From: Candidatus Obscuribacterales bacterium
GTDB taxonomy: Bacteria > Cyanobacteriota > Vampirovibrionia > Obscuribacterales > Obscuribacteraceae
Direction: 5' to 3'
Assembly: GCA_020050685.1 (NCBI GenBank)
Contig: JAGVKG010000022.1
Location: 1-64,000, forward strand
DNA: 64,000 nucleotides
The notes below the pieces were generated by a model that saw only the letters and a list, made by a program, of their open reading frames with translations, did no database searches and was not told the DNA's origin. Every line of letters starts with the position of its first letter. Positions within the stretch are counted from its first letter, which is position 1. This document shows positions 43,815 through 53,000 of the stretch, piece by piece. Position numbers and translations under genes: made by a program.

Positions 43815-44180
43815 ATGTCCGAAAATAGATACCACCCCCTGCAAGAGATCAAGGGCTTACTAGATAAAAACGATGTACGACAAGCAGCGGTAGATTGGCT
43901 AGAGAATGCCAAACTATTTCAAAAGCTTGGGCGCTCAGAAGATCTCAAAATGGATGCCGATCTTATGATCGATATGATGTTCGGCAAATTCAAATACGAG
44001 AAAGACGCTAAAGGTAATCCAGTGGCGCTCATTTTTGACGGCAAGCCACTCGTTCAGCCAAGCGAGATGCGCCTAGTCGGTGTTCCAGTCAGTGCTGAAG
44101 CAAAGGATTTACCTGAAGATCAGCAGTCGAAAACAAATAGACAAAATGCAATCCAGCGTCACTTTGGCGCAGAAGACTGA
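43815..44180 (+). CDS. Hypothetical protein
   Basis: A 121-residue soluble protein with a helical first half (LLDKNDVRQAAVDWLENAKL) and a beta segment with GNPVALIFDGKPL. No signal peptide or recognised family. It has its own promoter-like sequence and is followed by a strong hairpin terminator. Confidence 0.6.
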   Translation: MSENRYHPLQEIKGLLDKNDVRQAAVDWLENAKLFQKLGRSEDLKMDADLMIDMMFGKFKYEKDAKGNPVALIFDGKPLVQPSEMRLVGVPVSAEAKDLPEDQQSKTNRQNAIQRHFGAED

Positions 44181-44191
44181 TTAAGGCAAAC

Positions 44192-44216
44192 GGGAGACGC
44201 TTTGCGTCTCCCACTG
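44192..44216. terminator. Bidirectional hairpin terminator
   Basis: A perfect 9-bp stem GGGAGACGC/GCGTCTCCC (44192-44200 and 44204-44212) with a 3-nt loop. It lies between the hypothetical gene (+) and the 3' end of tRNA-Pro (-) and could serve both. The flanking T tracts are weak. Confidence 0.55.
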
Positions 44217-44227
44217 GCTTCCTGTTA

Positions 44228-44302
44228 TGGTCGGGACGAGAGGATTCGAACCTCCGGCCTCACCCACCCCAAGGGTGCGCGCTACCCCTGCGCCACGTCC
44301 CG
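44228..44302 (-). tRNA. tRNA-Pro (anticodon GGG)
   Basis: A complete 75-base cloverleaf read on the minus strand. The acceptor stem is CGGGACG/CGTCCCG, the D stem GCGC/GCGC, and the anticodon stem CACCC/GGGTG has the loop TTGGGGT with anticodon GGG. The T arm contains TTCGAAT. The discriminator is A, and the CCA end is encoded in the DNA (44230-44228). The long open frame crossing it on the plus strand is an artefact for this part. Confidence 0.95.
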
Positions 44303-44349
44303 TCATCGCTACATTATATTACAGGGTACAAAGACTGCTATTATTTAGC

Positions 44350-46734
44350 TTGACAGCAGTTTTCGTCCCTGGTGGTTCTACTTTTACTTTGCAAACAAAC
44401 GTCGCCGAGCTTTTCCCATTCACATTAGATGATTTCCAGCTTGAGGCAATTACTCACCTGGACGAAGGCAAGTCCGTTGTCGTATGCGCGCCGACCGGTG
44501 CCGGCAAGACAGTGATTGCGGAATTTGCAGTTGAGATGGCGATGCAAACAAACAAGCGCTGCTTCTATACGACCCCGCTCAAAGCCCTTTCCAACCAAAA
44601 GTTTTACGACTTTCGCACAAAGTACGGCGATGACAAAGTCGGGCTTTTGACTGGTGACACCTCCATCAACCGGGATGCTGCGGTTGTGGTGATGACAACA
44701 GAAGTCTTTCGCAACATGATGTATGGCACCATCCTTGGTGACGTGGCTCGCAACTTGCGCGATGTCTCGTATGTAATTTTAGATGAATGTCATTACATGA
44801 ACGATGCGGAGCGCGGCACCGTTTGGGAAGAGTCAATCATTTACGCGCCAAAAGATATTCAACTGGTAGCGCTTTCGGCCACGATTGCCAATGCGGAAGA
44901 ATTGACGCAATGGATCGATGAAACACATGGACCAACCGCGCTGGTATCATCGTCGTTCCGTCCAGTACCTCTGCGATTTTATTATTTCGGCGACCGGCAC
45001 ATTTATCCCTTGCTCAGTCCAGGACATGGTGTCAATCATGTTTTAAAAGAACGCTTTGGTAACAAGCGTCGCTTCCACAAAGATAGAAAGCGCCCGCAAG
45101 TTGGTGCGCTCGGCCCGCGTCCTGGCGATGTGCTTGGAACGCTTTCCGGTCGCAACATGTTACCGGCAATTTTCTTTTTATTCTCCCGTCGCGGCTGCGA
45201 AGAGGCAATGAAGAAAGCGCGCGGCATCCCACTGGTTAATCACGATGAAGAACAAGAATTGAAAGAACAAATTGCTCACTTCATCAAAGACAATTCCAAT
45301 CTGCAGAACCATCCACACCTGCCTTATCTTTATGAAGGTATGTCCGTGCACCACGCAGGCATGCTGCCATCGTGGAAGGGCATGGTAGAAAAACTTTTTC
45401 AACGCGGTTTACTGAAAGTTGTTTTTGCCACTGAAACTTTAGCGGCTGGCATCAATATGCCAGCCCGCACAACTGTGATCAGTTCCATTTCCAAGCGTGG
45501 TGACGAAGGTCATCGCAACTTGCGTGCCAGCGAGTTCTTACAAATGTCTGGTCGCGCCGGTCGTCGTGGCATGGATACCGTTGGTCACGTTGTCGTGCTC
45601 AATCATCCATTTGAACCGGTAGATGAAGCAGCCAAATTGGCCACCGCTCCAGCCGATCCGCTTTCATCGCGCTTTACTCCTTCTTACGGAATGGTGTTGA
45701 ATCTCTTACAACGTCACAGCGTAGATGAAGCACGCGACTTAATTGAACATAGCTTCGGCCAGTTTCTTTTGAACGAACAAATCGAACCACTGCACTTACA
45801 AAAAATAGCCTGGCAACAAGAGCTGGAAAAACTTTCCCATCCGCTCTGCCCAACTGAAATTGGCGACTTGCCACTTTATTTGCGCAGATTAGATCAAGCC
45901 CGTGCCAAGCAAAAGCAAATGCGTTCCATGGACAAGGGCATGCACAAGCGTACCGAGCCGCATTTGGTACAGAAGGATGAAGAGGCACTCTTGGTGGCAT
46001 TGGAAGCAGTGCGCCAAGACATGAAAGACGTGCTTGCCGAAGCTTATCGCATGCCGTGTCATGGCTGCCCAGTGCAAAAGCCTTGCAGCAAACAATCCGA
46101 TCGCGTTCGCCATTTGCAAACACGAATTAAAGATGTCGACAAAAAGATCAGTCGCGAATCAACTAAGTATTGGCATACTTTTGAATCACTGGCAAATGTT
46201 TTACGCCTAGAAGGTTATTTGCAAGGTGACACACCAACAGCACTTGGACGGACCGCGTCGGCAATTCGCGGCCAAAACGAATTGTTCTTGACAGAAGTGG
46301 CGATGAGCGGCTGTTTGACCAAACTAGCACCAGATCAATTGGCAGCTGTGATCACAGCTATGGTCACCGAAGAAGACAGGGATACAAGAAATGCCAGAGT
46401 ACGCGTAAGCCCACAAGCAGAAAAGGCTTTGGAAGAAGTACACAAAATCGGGCGACGCCTCTGGAAACTGCAAAGAGAATTCGACATCGAGATCCCAGTG
46501 GAATTTGGCACCGTATTTTGTCCGATTACAGAAATGTGGGCACAAGGCGCCACATGGGAAGCGCTGCGCATGAGCACAATGTTCGACGAAGGAGATATAG
46601 TCCGCTGCCTTCGCCGCACGCTTGATATGTGCCGTCAATTTATCCGAGCCGAAGGAATTCCCAAGGATTTGGTTGACCTCTGCATAAAAGTCGAACAACT
46701 AATTGCCCGCGATGAAGTACGCGAAGATTTTTAA
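44350..46734 (+). CDS. Ski2/Mtr4-like superfamily 2 RNA helicase (HelY type)
   Basis: 794 residues from the TTG at 44350; a TTG at 44389 is also possible, and the frame upstream runs through tRNA-Pro and must not be used. Motif I is APTGAGKTVIAEFAVEMA, motif II DECH, motif III SAT and motif VI QMSGRAGRRGMD. The C-terminal third resembles the DSHCT domain of Ski2/Mtr4/HelY helicases. A cysteine cluster (CHGCPVQKPC, about residue 603) could bind a metal or iron-sulfur centre. These enzymes unwind RNA using ATP and are widespread in cyanobacteria and actinobacteria, where they are linked to RNA decay or rRNA processing. The exact role is not known. Confidence 0.9.
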   Translation: MTAVFVPGGSTFTLQTNVAELFPFTLDDFQLEAITHLDEGKSVVVCAPTGAGKTVIAEFAVEMAMQTNKRCFYTTPLKALSNQKFYDFRTKYGDDKVGLLTGDTSINRDAAVVVMTTEVFRNMMYGTILGDVARNLRDVSYVILDECHYMNDAERGTVWEESIIYAPKDIQLVALSATIANAEELTQWIDETHGPTALVSSSFRPVPLRFYYFGDRHIYPLLSPGHGVNHVLKERFGNKRRFHKDRKRPQVGALGPRPGDVLGTLSGRNMLPAIFFLFSRRGCEEAMKKARGIPLVNHDEEQELKEQIAHFIKDNSNLQNHPHLPYLYEGMSVHHAGMLPSWKGMVEKLFQRGLLKVVFATETLAAGINMPARTTVISSISKRGDEGHRNLRASEFLQMSGRAGRRGMDTVGHVVVLNHPFEPVDEAAKLATAPADPLSSRFTPSYGMVLNLLQRHSVDEARDLIEHSFGQFLLNEQIEPLHLQKIAWQQELEKLSHPLCPTEIGDLPLYLRRLDQARAKQKQMRSMDKGMHKRTEPHLVQKDEEALLVALEAVRQDMKDVLAEAYRMPCHGCPVQKPCSKQSDRVRHLQTRIKDVDKKISRESTKYWHTFESLANVLRLEGYLQGDTPTALGRTASAIRGQNELFLTEVAMSGCLTKLAPDQLAAVITAMVTEEDRDTRNARVRVSPQAEKALEEVHKIGRRLWKLQREFDIEIPVEFGTVFCPITEMWAQGATWEALRMSTMFDEGDIVRCLRRTLDMCRQFIRAEGIPKDLVDLCIKVEQLIARDEVREDF

Positions 46735-46748
46735 GCGACTATTAGCGC

Positions 46749-46803
46749 ATATTTTTACCATGAAATTCCCTCACCAAAAGCAGGAATTTCATGGTAAAAA
46801 TAT
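46749..46803. repeat. Perfect 21-bp inverted repeat between convergent genes
   Basis: The arms 46749-46769 and 46783-46803 are exact reverse complements with a 13-base loop. It lies between the helicase and cmk stops. The T run is inside the 5' arm rather than after the stem, so it is not a standard Rho-independent terminator. Confidence 0.8.
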
Positions 46804-46811
46804 TTGGCTAG

Positions 46812-47522
46812 TCAATCCACCGCGATCCCAAGATGCTTACGACAAATTTCTAAAATCTTCTCCACCACTTGCTCGATGCTCAAATGATCCGTGTTCACTT
46901 CAATAGCATCATCGGCCTTGCGTAAGGGATCGACCTTTCGCGTCGAATCAATTTCATCGCGGCGTTTGATATCTTGCAAAACCGAATCATAGTCTAGGAC
47001 CTGTCCGAGTTGGGCAAGATCGTTGATTCGGCGGTGCGTGCGCACATCGGGACTTGCGGTCAAATAGATTTTTACGTCCGCATTTGGCAGAACGGCAGTG
47101 CCGATGTCGCGCCCTTCCAGCACGGCACCGCCTGTGGTGGCAATTTTTCTTTGTTGTTCCAACAGAGTCTTTCGCACGCCGGCAATGGTTGACACCGGGC
47201 TGACGAAGGCGCTCACTTCCGGCATGCGGATATCGCGCGTGATCTCGGTGCCATTCACATAAACACGCACGCGCCCACCGGATGTTTCATCTTTTGGTTT
47301 AATGACAATTTCGGTACGATTTACCAAATCGACAATCGCATCGACATCTTCGATGTCTAAATTATTTTGCAGAGCAAGCCAGGTTACCGCTCTGTACATC
47401 GCGCCCGTATCGAGATACAAGCAGCCGAGAGCATCTGCTACTTTTTGCGCAACAGTAGATTTGCCGGCCCCTGCCGGTCCATCGATTGCTACAACTAGTT
47501 TGCCAAGATTTGAATTAGGCAT
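46812..47522 (-). CDS. cmk: Cytidylate kinase
   Basis: A 236-residue (d)CMP kinase. The P-loop is GPAGAGKSTVA, followed by YLDTGAMYRAVTWLA, the CMP-binding region EGRDIGTAVLPNADVKIYL and the late RDEIDSTRKVDPL segment. It phosphorylates CMP and dCMP in the cytoplasm. Length and motifs are standard. The selenoprotein gene upstream is co-directional, 26 bases away, and may be co-transcribed. Confidence 0.95.
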   Translation of the reverse strand: MPNSNLGKLVVAIDGPAGAGKSTVAQKVADALGCLYLDTGAMYRAVTWLALQNNLDIEDVDAIVDLVNRTEIVIKPKDETSGGRVRVYVNGTEITRDIRMPEVSAFVSPVSTIAGVRKTLLEQQRKIATTGGAVLEGRDIGTAVLPNADVKIYLTASPDVRTHRRINDLAQLGQVLDYDSVLQDIKRRDEIDSTRKVDPLRKADDAIEVNTDHLSIEQVVEKILEICRKHLGIAVD

Positions 47523-47548
47523 GATGATTCAATTCTTGTTCTCGTGCC

Positions 47549-47887
47549 CTATCTATCAAGAAAGCGTTTCGTGAACCATTGAAAAAAACTTGGCGGTTTT
47601 TCAATATTTGCACTTGCCTTGGCTTGCGCTTCTTCAATGGACACCCCAGCTTCCAATAACTTTACGATCTCGATTACTTCACAGTCTTCAGGAAATCTGC
47701 TGACGGCCTTTTTGGAAAAGATCAATTGTCCATTATGCTCAACTTCAAAAATACCACCAGAGCCTTGAATCAATGCCGATGACTCACCAAGTTTTCCTTC
47801 GATTTCGGCTGCCAACCTGACAGCCCGGTTGCGGTAGCCTCAAGCTCCGCAATAAGTGATGATGAATGGGGGTTTTTCGGGGGGCAT
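47549..47887 (-). CDS. SelW-like selenoprotein (Rdx family), UGA read as Sec16
   Basis: 112 residues from the ATG at 47887 if the in-frame TGA at 47842-47840 is read as selenocysteine. The N-terminus is MPPEKPPFIITYCGAUGYRN, with the CxxU motif (Cys13, Sec16) in the first beta strand, exactly where SelW/Rdx proteins have it. The part after the TGA also fits (GIFEVEHNGQLIFSKK, FPEDCEVIEIVKLL). AAGGA lies eight bases before the ATG. A bacterial SECIS-like hairpin follows the TGA directly (47839-47807). Rdx proteins have a thioredoxin-like fold and redox roles. A normal gene finder would report only the 88 residues after the TGA. UGA is a true stop elsewhere in this window. sel genes are not in the window. 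Confidence 0.85.
47807..47839 (-). promoter_or_regulatory. bSECIS-like hairpin after the Sec codon
   Basis: The minus strand directly after the UGA can pair GGCT/AGCC, CC/GG and AACC/GGTT around a 9-nt apical loop that begins GGG. One A-C mismatch and a 2-nt bulge interrupt the stem. A G at the loop start and the short UGA-to-loop distance agree with bacterial SECIS models, though the distance is at the short end. Confidence 0.55.
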
Positions 47888-47910
47888 ATCGGTTTCCTTG
47901 TATGAGAGAT

Positions 47911-47978
47911 CCTTCGTCGCTTCGCTCCTCAGGATGACAATCTGCTTGCAGCAGGCGAGGCGTGCCTCGCCCCTACGG
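47911..47978. repeat. Dispersed repeat with REP-like palindrome, copy 2
   Basis: CTTCGTCGCTTCGCTCCTCAGGATGACA (47912-47939), followed by the palindrome GGCGAGGCGTGCCTCGCC and CCTACG. Both parts match 28568-28637. The last ten bases (CGCCCCTACG) also occur at 35699-35708. Confidence 0.6.
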
Positions 47979-47994
47979 ATGACAGTCGTTCAAT

Positions 47995-48726
47995 TTATTT
48001 CTTGTTGAAGAGACGCTTCCACCAGGGGGCGTTAAGCACAGCAATGTATTCGTCCTTCAAGACTTTGAATTCAGACTTGGCGTAAGTCAATTCTTCTTTC
48101 AATTTTTGCGTTTCATTGGCGTTCATTTCCAGAAGACGCATTGAGCCTTGCATCTGTGTAATCAAACGCAAATCTTCCATACGCAATCTACGCTCATCAG
48201 CCAATTGCTTTTGCGCCTGTACCAACTCACGCAAAAGATGTTCGACTTCTTCGCCGCGATCAATAACAATGGCTGGACTTTCTAAACTTTGGTTTTCGGG
48301 ACGCCAAGGCAATCTGCGTTTTACTTTTGGACCATCAGCCGCACCAGAATAGGAATTCATATCTTCGTTTTCTGCCTCTTCATAAATTGCCGCACCGTCG
48401 GATTGCGAATTTACTTGCCGCAAACGAAATCCTGGCGGTGGAATTATTCTCCACTCTTGTCCGTTGCCCGCGGATATCCTTTTGGCTGACCAACCATCTG
48501 GCAATTTATTGCCCCAGCGGCCAATTATGCTGCGCTCAAGCGAACGCAAGGACTTTCCTAAAATTGCGGCCGCCTGCTGCAAATTTAATGCCGGTCTCGG
48601 AATATCGTAGCCGGACTCGGATAGACCCTCGCCACTGTAGTTATTAGTTTCCAGCGTTTCCTGATTTTCTTGATTGGCAGCTTCTTGTTGCAAATCTGCC
48701 GCAATTGTTGAATTTTCCGTCGCCAT
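47995..48726 (-). CDS. HTH-like plus coiled-coil protein, unknown function
   Basis: A 243-residue protein. A disordered start precedes a likely helix-turn-helix of MerR/excisionase type (about 45-85, LNLQQAAAILGKSLRSLERS). A variable linker and a long coiled coil (about 165-225, QLADERRLRMEDLRLITQMQ) follow. It ends in a Trp/basic tail (PWWKRLFNKK) that could contact a membrane. No catalytic motif. It may bind DNA and multimerise, but no target is evident. Confidence 0.65.
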   Translation of the reverse strand: MATENSTIAADLQQEAANQENQETLETNNYSGEGLSESGYDIPRPALNLQQAAAILGKSLRSLERSIIGRWGNKLPDGWSAKRISAGNGQEWRIIPPPGFRLRQVNSQSDGAAIYEEAENEDMNSYSGAADGPKVKRRLPWRPENQSLESPAIVIDRGEEVEHLLRELVQAQKQLADERRLRMEDLRLITQMQGSMRLLEMNANETQKLKEELTYAKSEFKVLKDEYIAVLNAPWWKRLFNKK

Positions 48727-48812
48727 AGTTACGCCGACCTCGCATTTAGTTACAAGCTATAAGTTTAGCGAGAAATCGCCACCTGGCAACAAAAAGTAAA
48801 TTAGAGAATTAC

Positions 48813-48850
48813 AGCAAAAGGCGGAAGCAAACCTATTGCTTGCTCCCGCC
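48813..48850 (-). terminator. Rho-independent terminator of the superoxide dismutase gene
   Basis: On the minus strand an 11-bp stem GGCGGGAGCAA/TTGCTTCCGCC (one G-U pair) with a 9-nt loop is followed by TTTTGC. It begins 20 bases after the sod stop. Confidence 0.75.
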
Positions 48851-48869
48851 CTTCAGGACACTCCGTTTC

Positions 48870-49487
48870 CTATTTAATCAAGCGCTTCTCAACTACCGAC
48901 CAATCGATATTGCTGAAGAAGGATTCAATGTATTTCGGACGATCGGCTGGCTTGTAATCCAGAATCCAAGCGTGCTCCCATACATCCATTACCAAAATTG
49001 GTTGCCAACCAGCGATATTGCCTTCTTCGTGCAAGGTTATCCAGTTGTTGGAAAGTGTCTTGGTGATCGGGTCTTGGAAAAGCACTGCCCAGCCAACACC
49101 GCGCATGGCGCCGACTTTGGCAAAGTCGTTTTTCCATACATCAACGGAAGAATAAACTGAGGCAAGTGCACTGCCAATTGGTGTGCTTTCCTTAGGAAGA
49201 TCAGAGCCACCGCCTGCTTTGAGGTTCTCAAAATAGAACTCGTGCAAGCGCATGCCGTTGAACTCGAACCCGTAACGACGCTTGAGCTCGGCATACTCTG
49301 GCGAACCAGACTTGCCACCTTCTGTAAGCTCAATTACCTTTTCATTAAGAATGTTTGTGTTCTTTACATAGCCGGAATAAAGACCAAGGTGAATTTCGAT
49401 GGTTTTGTCAGAAATTCCGGTCAGTCCTTTTAGGCGGGAAAAATCTTTTTCCACAAAAGGTTTGTATGAAATTTTTTGCTGCAACAT
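48870..49487 (-). CDS. sod: Fe/Mn superoxide dismutase
   Basis: A 205-residue enzyme of the Fe/Mn SOD family. Metal-ligand regions are visible: TIEIHLGLYSGYV (first His), MRLHEFYFENL (second His) and VMDVWEHAWILDYK (Asp and third His). The last motif has AWILDY where AYYLDY is usual, a mild variation near the active site. It detoxifies superoxide in the cytoplasm; the metal cannot be assigned by eye. AGGAGAG precedes the ATG by about six bases, and a terminator follows the gene. Confidence 0.92.
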   Translation of the reverse strand: MLQQKISYKPFVEKDFSRLKGLTGISDKTIEIHLGLYSGYVKNTNILNEKVIELTEGGKSGSPEYAELKRRYGFEFNGMRLHEFYFENLKAGGGSDLPKESTPIGSALASVYSSVDVWKNDFAKVGAMRGVGWAVLFQDPITKTLSNNWITLHEEGNIAGWQPILVMDVWEHAWILDYKPADRPKYIESFFSNIDWSVVEKRLIK

Positions 49488-50049
49488 TGTTCTCTCCTAG
49501 GGGACGGGTCATCTGGCTTCCGAATTAGCAAGAACTAATTTGTATCACAGATCAATTTCCAAGAGCACGCCTCGCAATCCGTCCTGATCCCAATTGTTAC
49601 AAGCTCATTAGTAAACAAGTGCCCCAACCAATTCATGCAAACTTAACGGGCGGCACTTGAATGCCGCCCGCCTTTACTTTATCGCTGACCAACGCCAGCC
49701 TTCCCATAATTTGGGATGTTCCTTCATCGGGAATTAGTTAAGTTGCAAAATTTCTGATAGGGATGTTCCTCTATAAGAAACCTCCATCATCAATATCCGT
49801 CAACAATTTCTTTGTACCCAAGATGCAAATTTGCAAAACCGCAGAAAGCATAATTGAACATTTGTTAACAAATTTAAGGACGACATGCTAAGCTTATAAA
49901 GCTAGGGAACGAACCAACCTTGCCACGATCTTGCGGAAACAGATTGAAAGCAAAGGTGGTTTCTCGCGTGCAGTCCGGCGCCTATTCGACAGGTCCACTC
50001 ACAAGTCCGTTTAATTTAGTACAGGGTCGTTTTAAATAAAACAGAGCAA
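49488..50049. other. Intergenic region, sod / SNF2 gene
   Basis: 562 bases between divergent genes. The clearest pattern is a hairpin GGGCGGCA-CTTGAA-TGCCGCCC (49648-49669) followed on the + strand by a T-rich stretch; it may be a terminator or part of a small RNA. No coding frame is supported. Confidence 0.4.
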
Positions 50050-53000
50050 TTGATGAACCAGGCGTCTGGCAAAAAATTATCTCTTTCCCTCAAGGCTGTA
50101 CAAGAAGCAAGCAGCGAGCCGGTATATCGCCGCGGTATTCAGTACTATCGCCGCAAAAAAGTTTTGAAGTATGAGGAAATAAACGGGGGCAGCTTAATCG
50201 AAGCTCTCGTGATTGGCTCCGAGTCGCAACCGTACAAAATCCGCGTTGTCATTGACAGCCCGGAGCAGTTTACGGCTGAATGTTCCTGCCCTTATTTTGA
50301 ACCGGTGTGCAAGCACTCGGTCGCGGTCTTACTGACTAACGTGGCCAAAAATCATCCTGGTATTCGTTTTGACATTGGTGAATCGGACAGACAGCGCGAA
50401 AATGTTTTCGAATCAGGACCGCGTGCCAAGGACTTTCTTGAAGATCCCCGCGCGCAAGCAGGCGAAGGTTCCGGAAATGAACCCGCCGAAGTTAGCGCCG
50501 ATCCCAGTGAGCCAGAGATAACTCTTGGTGTATTAGTTATTGAAAAACCTTTGGCTTTGATTCTCGGGACAATTCCGGATGAAATTCAAGGCAAAGTAAA
50601 CATTCTCAAAATTCCACCGGAAGCATTGGATTATTTACCAGCCGGATCGCGTGCCTGGAAATTAGCAAAGTATTTGACGATGCTGCCGCAGATCACTAAA
50701 GGACCGGCAGGCGGTCATCGCATTCCGCGCGCCGATGAGGGTTGCGTACTCGGTCATGCAAGTTTGTGCGCCCGCTTGATCAATACAAGCGACAACAAAG
50801 TGATGACTTTCTCCCAGGATGCAATCAAACCGCGCTTGATCATTTCCGAAACGGAAAATGGTGAACTTTCCCTGCGTTTACTAGCAATTACCGAAGATGG
50901 CAAAACTTTAGCAGAGCCGCTATTTTTCCTTGGACAATCATCGTATGTACTTGCCGATGGTGTGTTCTACTTTATTGATGCTAGCCCGCTTTCGCGTTTG
51001 TTCCAGTTTTTTGATTCTTACGGCAAGATGACAGTTAAGCTGGACGTGGTGCCAAAATTCTTGTCTCAAGATATTCCAAATCTGATGAAGAAGCTGGATG
51101 TACAGCTTGATGAAAGCAGCGCACCATTTCCCATGTCAATTAATGAGCCACCACAGGTGGTGATACGCCTTGTGGAGAAGCGCCCAGGACAAGGCAATGG
51201 AAATGGCAACGGCAATGGCAATGGCGTCCATGGACACAATGGACATGGCGATTCCGATACCGTATTTTTGGATCTGGCATTAGGTTTCCGTTACGGCAAT
51301 TTGGTTTTGCCTTCCCGCGATGAAACCTCCGCAGTCGAGTCGGAAGTTTACACGCGCACAATTTCCGAGGAAGGGCAAAGTGTTTGGGTCAAGCGACTTT
51401 GGGATCAAGAAGGACAGCTTAGACGCTTCCTCACCAATCTTCAGCCAACCCGCACAATTGCCGACCGCTTTTATTTCATCGACGAAGCGGCCTGTGATGC
51501 TGTGTTCTATCTGTCATCTGAGCAAAGCAGCGATTGGGAAATTCAAGGCATCAACAACCTGCACAAATATCGCGTCATGAATGAGCCGGTCAAGATCAAG
51601 GCCAATTTGATGCTCAACAAAGACGCCTTCAAGTTTGAGTTTCAACTTCAGGCATTCGCCGCCGATCAGTCTATTCCGTTTACCCAAATTATCGATTCTG
51701 TATTTCGCAATAGAAATTATTTGCAGCTGGAAGTTGCCGAGGGAGACAAGCAGTACGTACGCTTGCCTGTACAGACACTGCTCAGTTTATTGAAAGCTGT
51801 CGGACAAAGCAAAGAGACCGCCCGTCCACTTTACCAGGCATTGCCAATTGCTGCGGCACTGGAAGCACACGGAATTGATATCGAATACGATCAAGGCTTT
51901 AGCGACTTCATTGAAAAATTGTGCAACTTCCGCACTCTCGAACCACAAGCCTTGCACAAAGATTTCCGCGGCAGTTTGCGCGAATATCAAAAAGAAGGCT
52001 ACAGCTGGCTCAAGTTCTTGCGCGAGTATGGACTGGGTGGCATTCTTGCAGACGACATGGGTCTGGGAAAAACCATTCAAACCTTGGCACTTCTACTTGC
52101 CCATCACAAGAACGCCAAGCGATCACCATCTTTGGTGGTGGCACCAACATCAGTTGTCTACAACTGGATGATGGAAGCAGAGAAATTCACACCGACACTT
52201 AATACCGCACTATTTCTTGGCCGCGATCGCCACGAGCTCTTAGCTAAGCTCAAGCGCCAAACTGGCACCAAGCCAGATGTTGTCTTCACTACTTACGGTA
52301 TTATTCGCCGCGACTATGAAGCACTGAAGGAAGTTCAGTTCGATCATCTGATTCTCGACGAAGCACAAAACATCAAGAATCCGGAATCTGTAGGCGCAAT
52401 TGCTTCCAAGAGCCTCAAGGCTCTGCACCGTCTGGCTTTATCCGGTACGCCTGTAGAAAACAGACTGCGCGAACTGTGGTCCATTTTTGATTTCTTGATG
52501 CCGGACTTTTTGGGCGAGTACAAAGAATTCAACGAAACTTTTGAACGCCCAATTGAAAGCGGCAATGAAAACTCCGGACAAAAGCTGCGCAAAATTGTCC
52601 ATCCATTTATTCTTAGACGTCTTAAGAGCCAGGTCGAAAAAGAGTTGCCTGATCGTACAGATGTTATCAATCTCTGTGAAATGGAAGATGATCAACGCTC
52701 GCTTTATCTTGATGTTCTCGATGAATGCCGTCAAAAAGTATTTGGCGAAATTGCTTCCAAAGGCATCGGCAGATCACAAATTTCAGTTTTGGCTGCCTTG
52801 CTCAGGCTGCGACAAGTTTGTTGTGACCCACGCCTCCTGAAAAACAGACCAGCCGATGAGACGCTGCCAGAATCAGGCAAGCTCGAAGCACTGATGGAAA
52901 TGGTTGACGAACTTGTTGAAGGCGGACACAAGATGTTAATCTTCAGCCAATTCGTCGAAATGCTTTCCTTAATTCGACCGGAGCTTGAGAAGGCCGGCTA

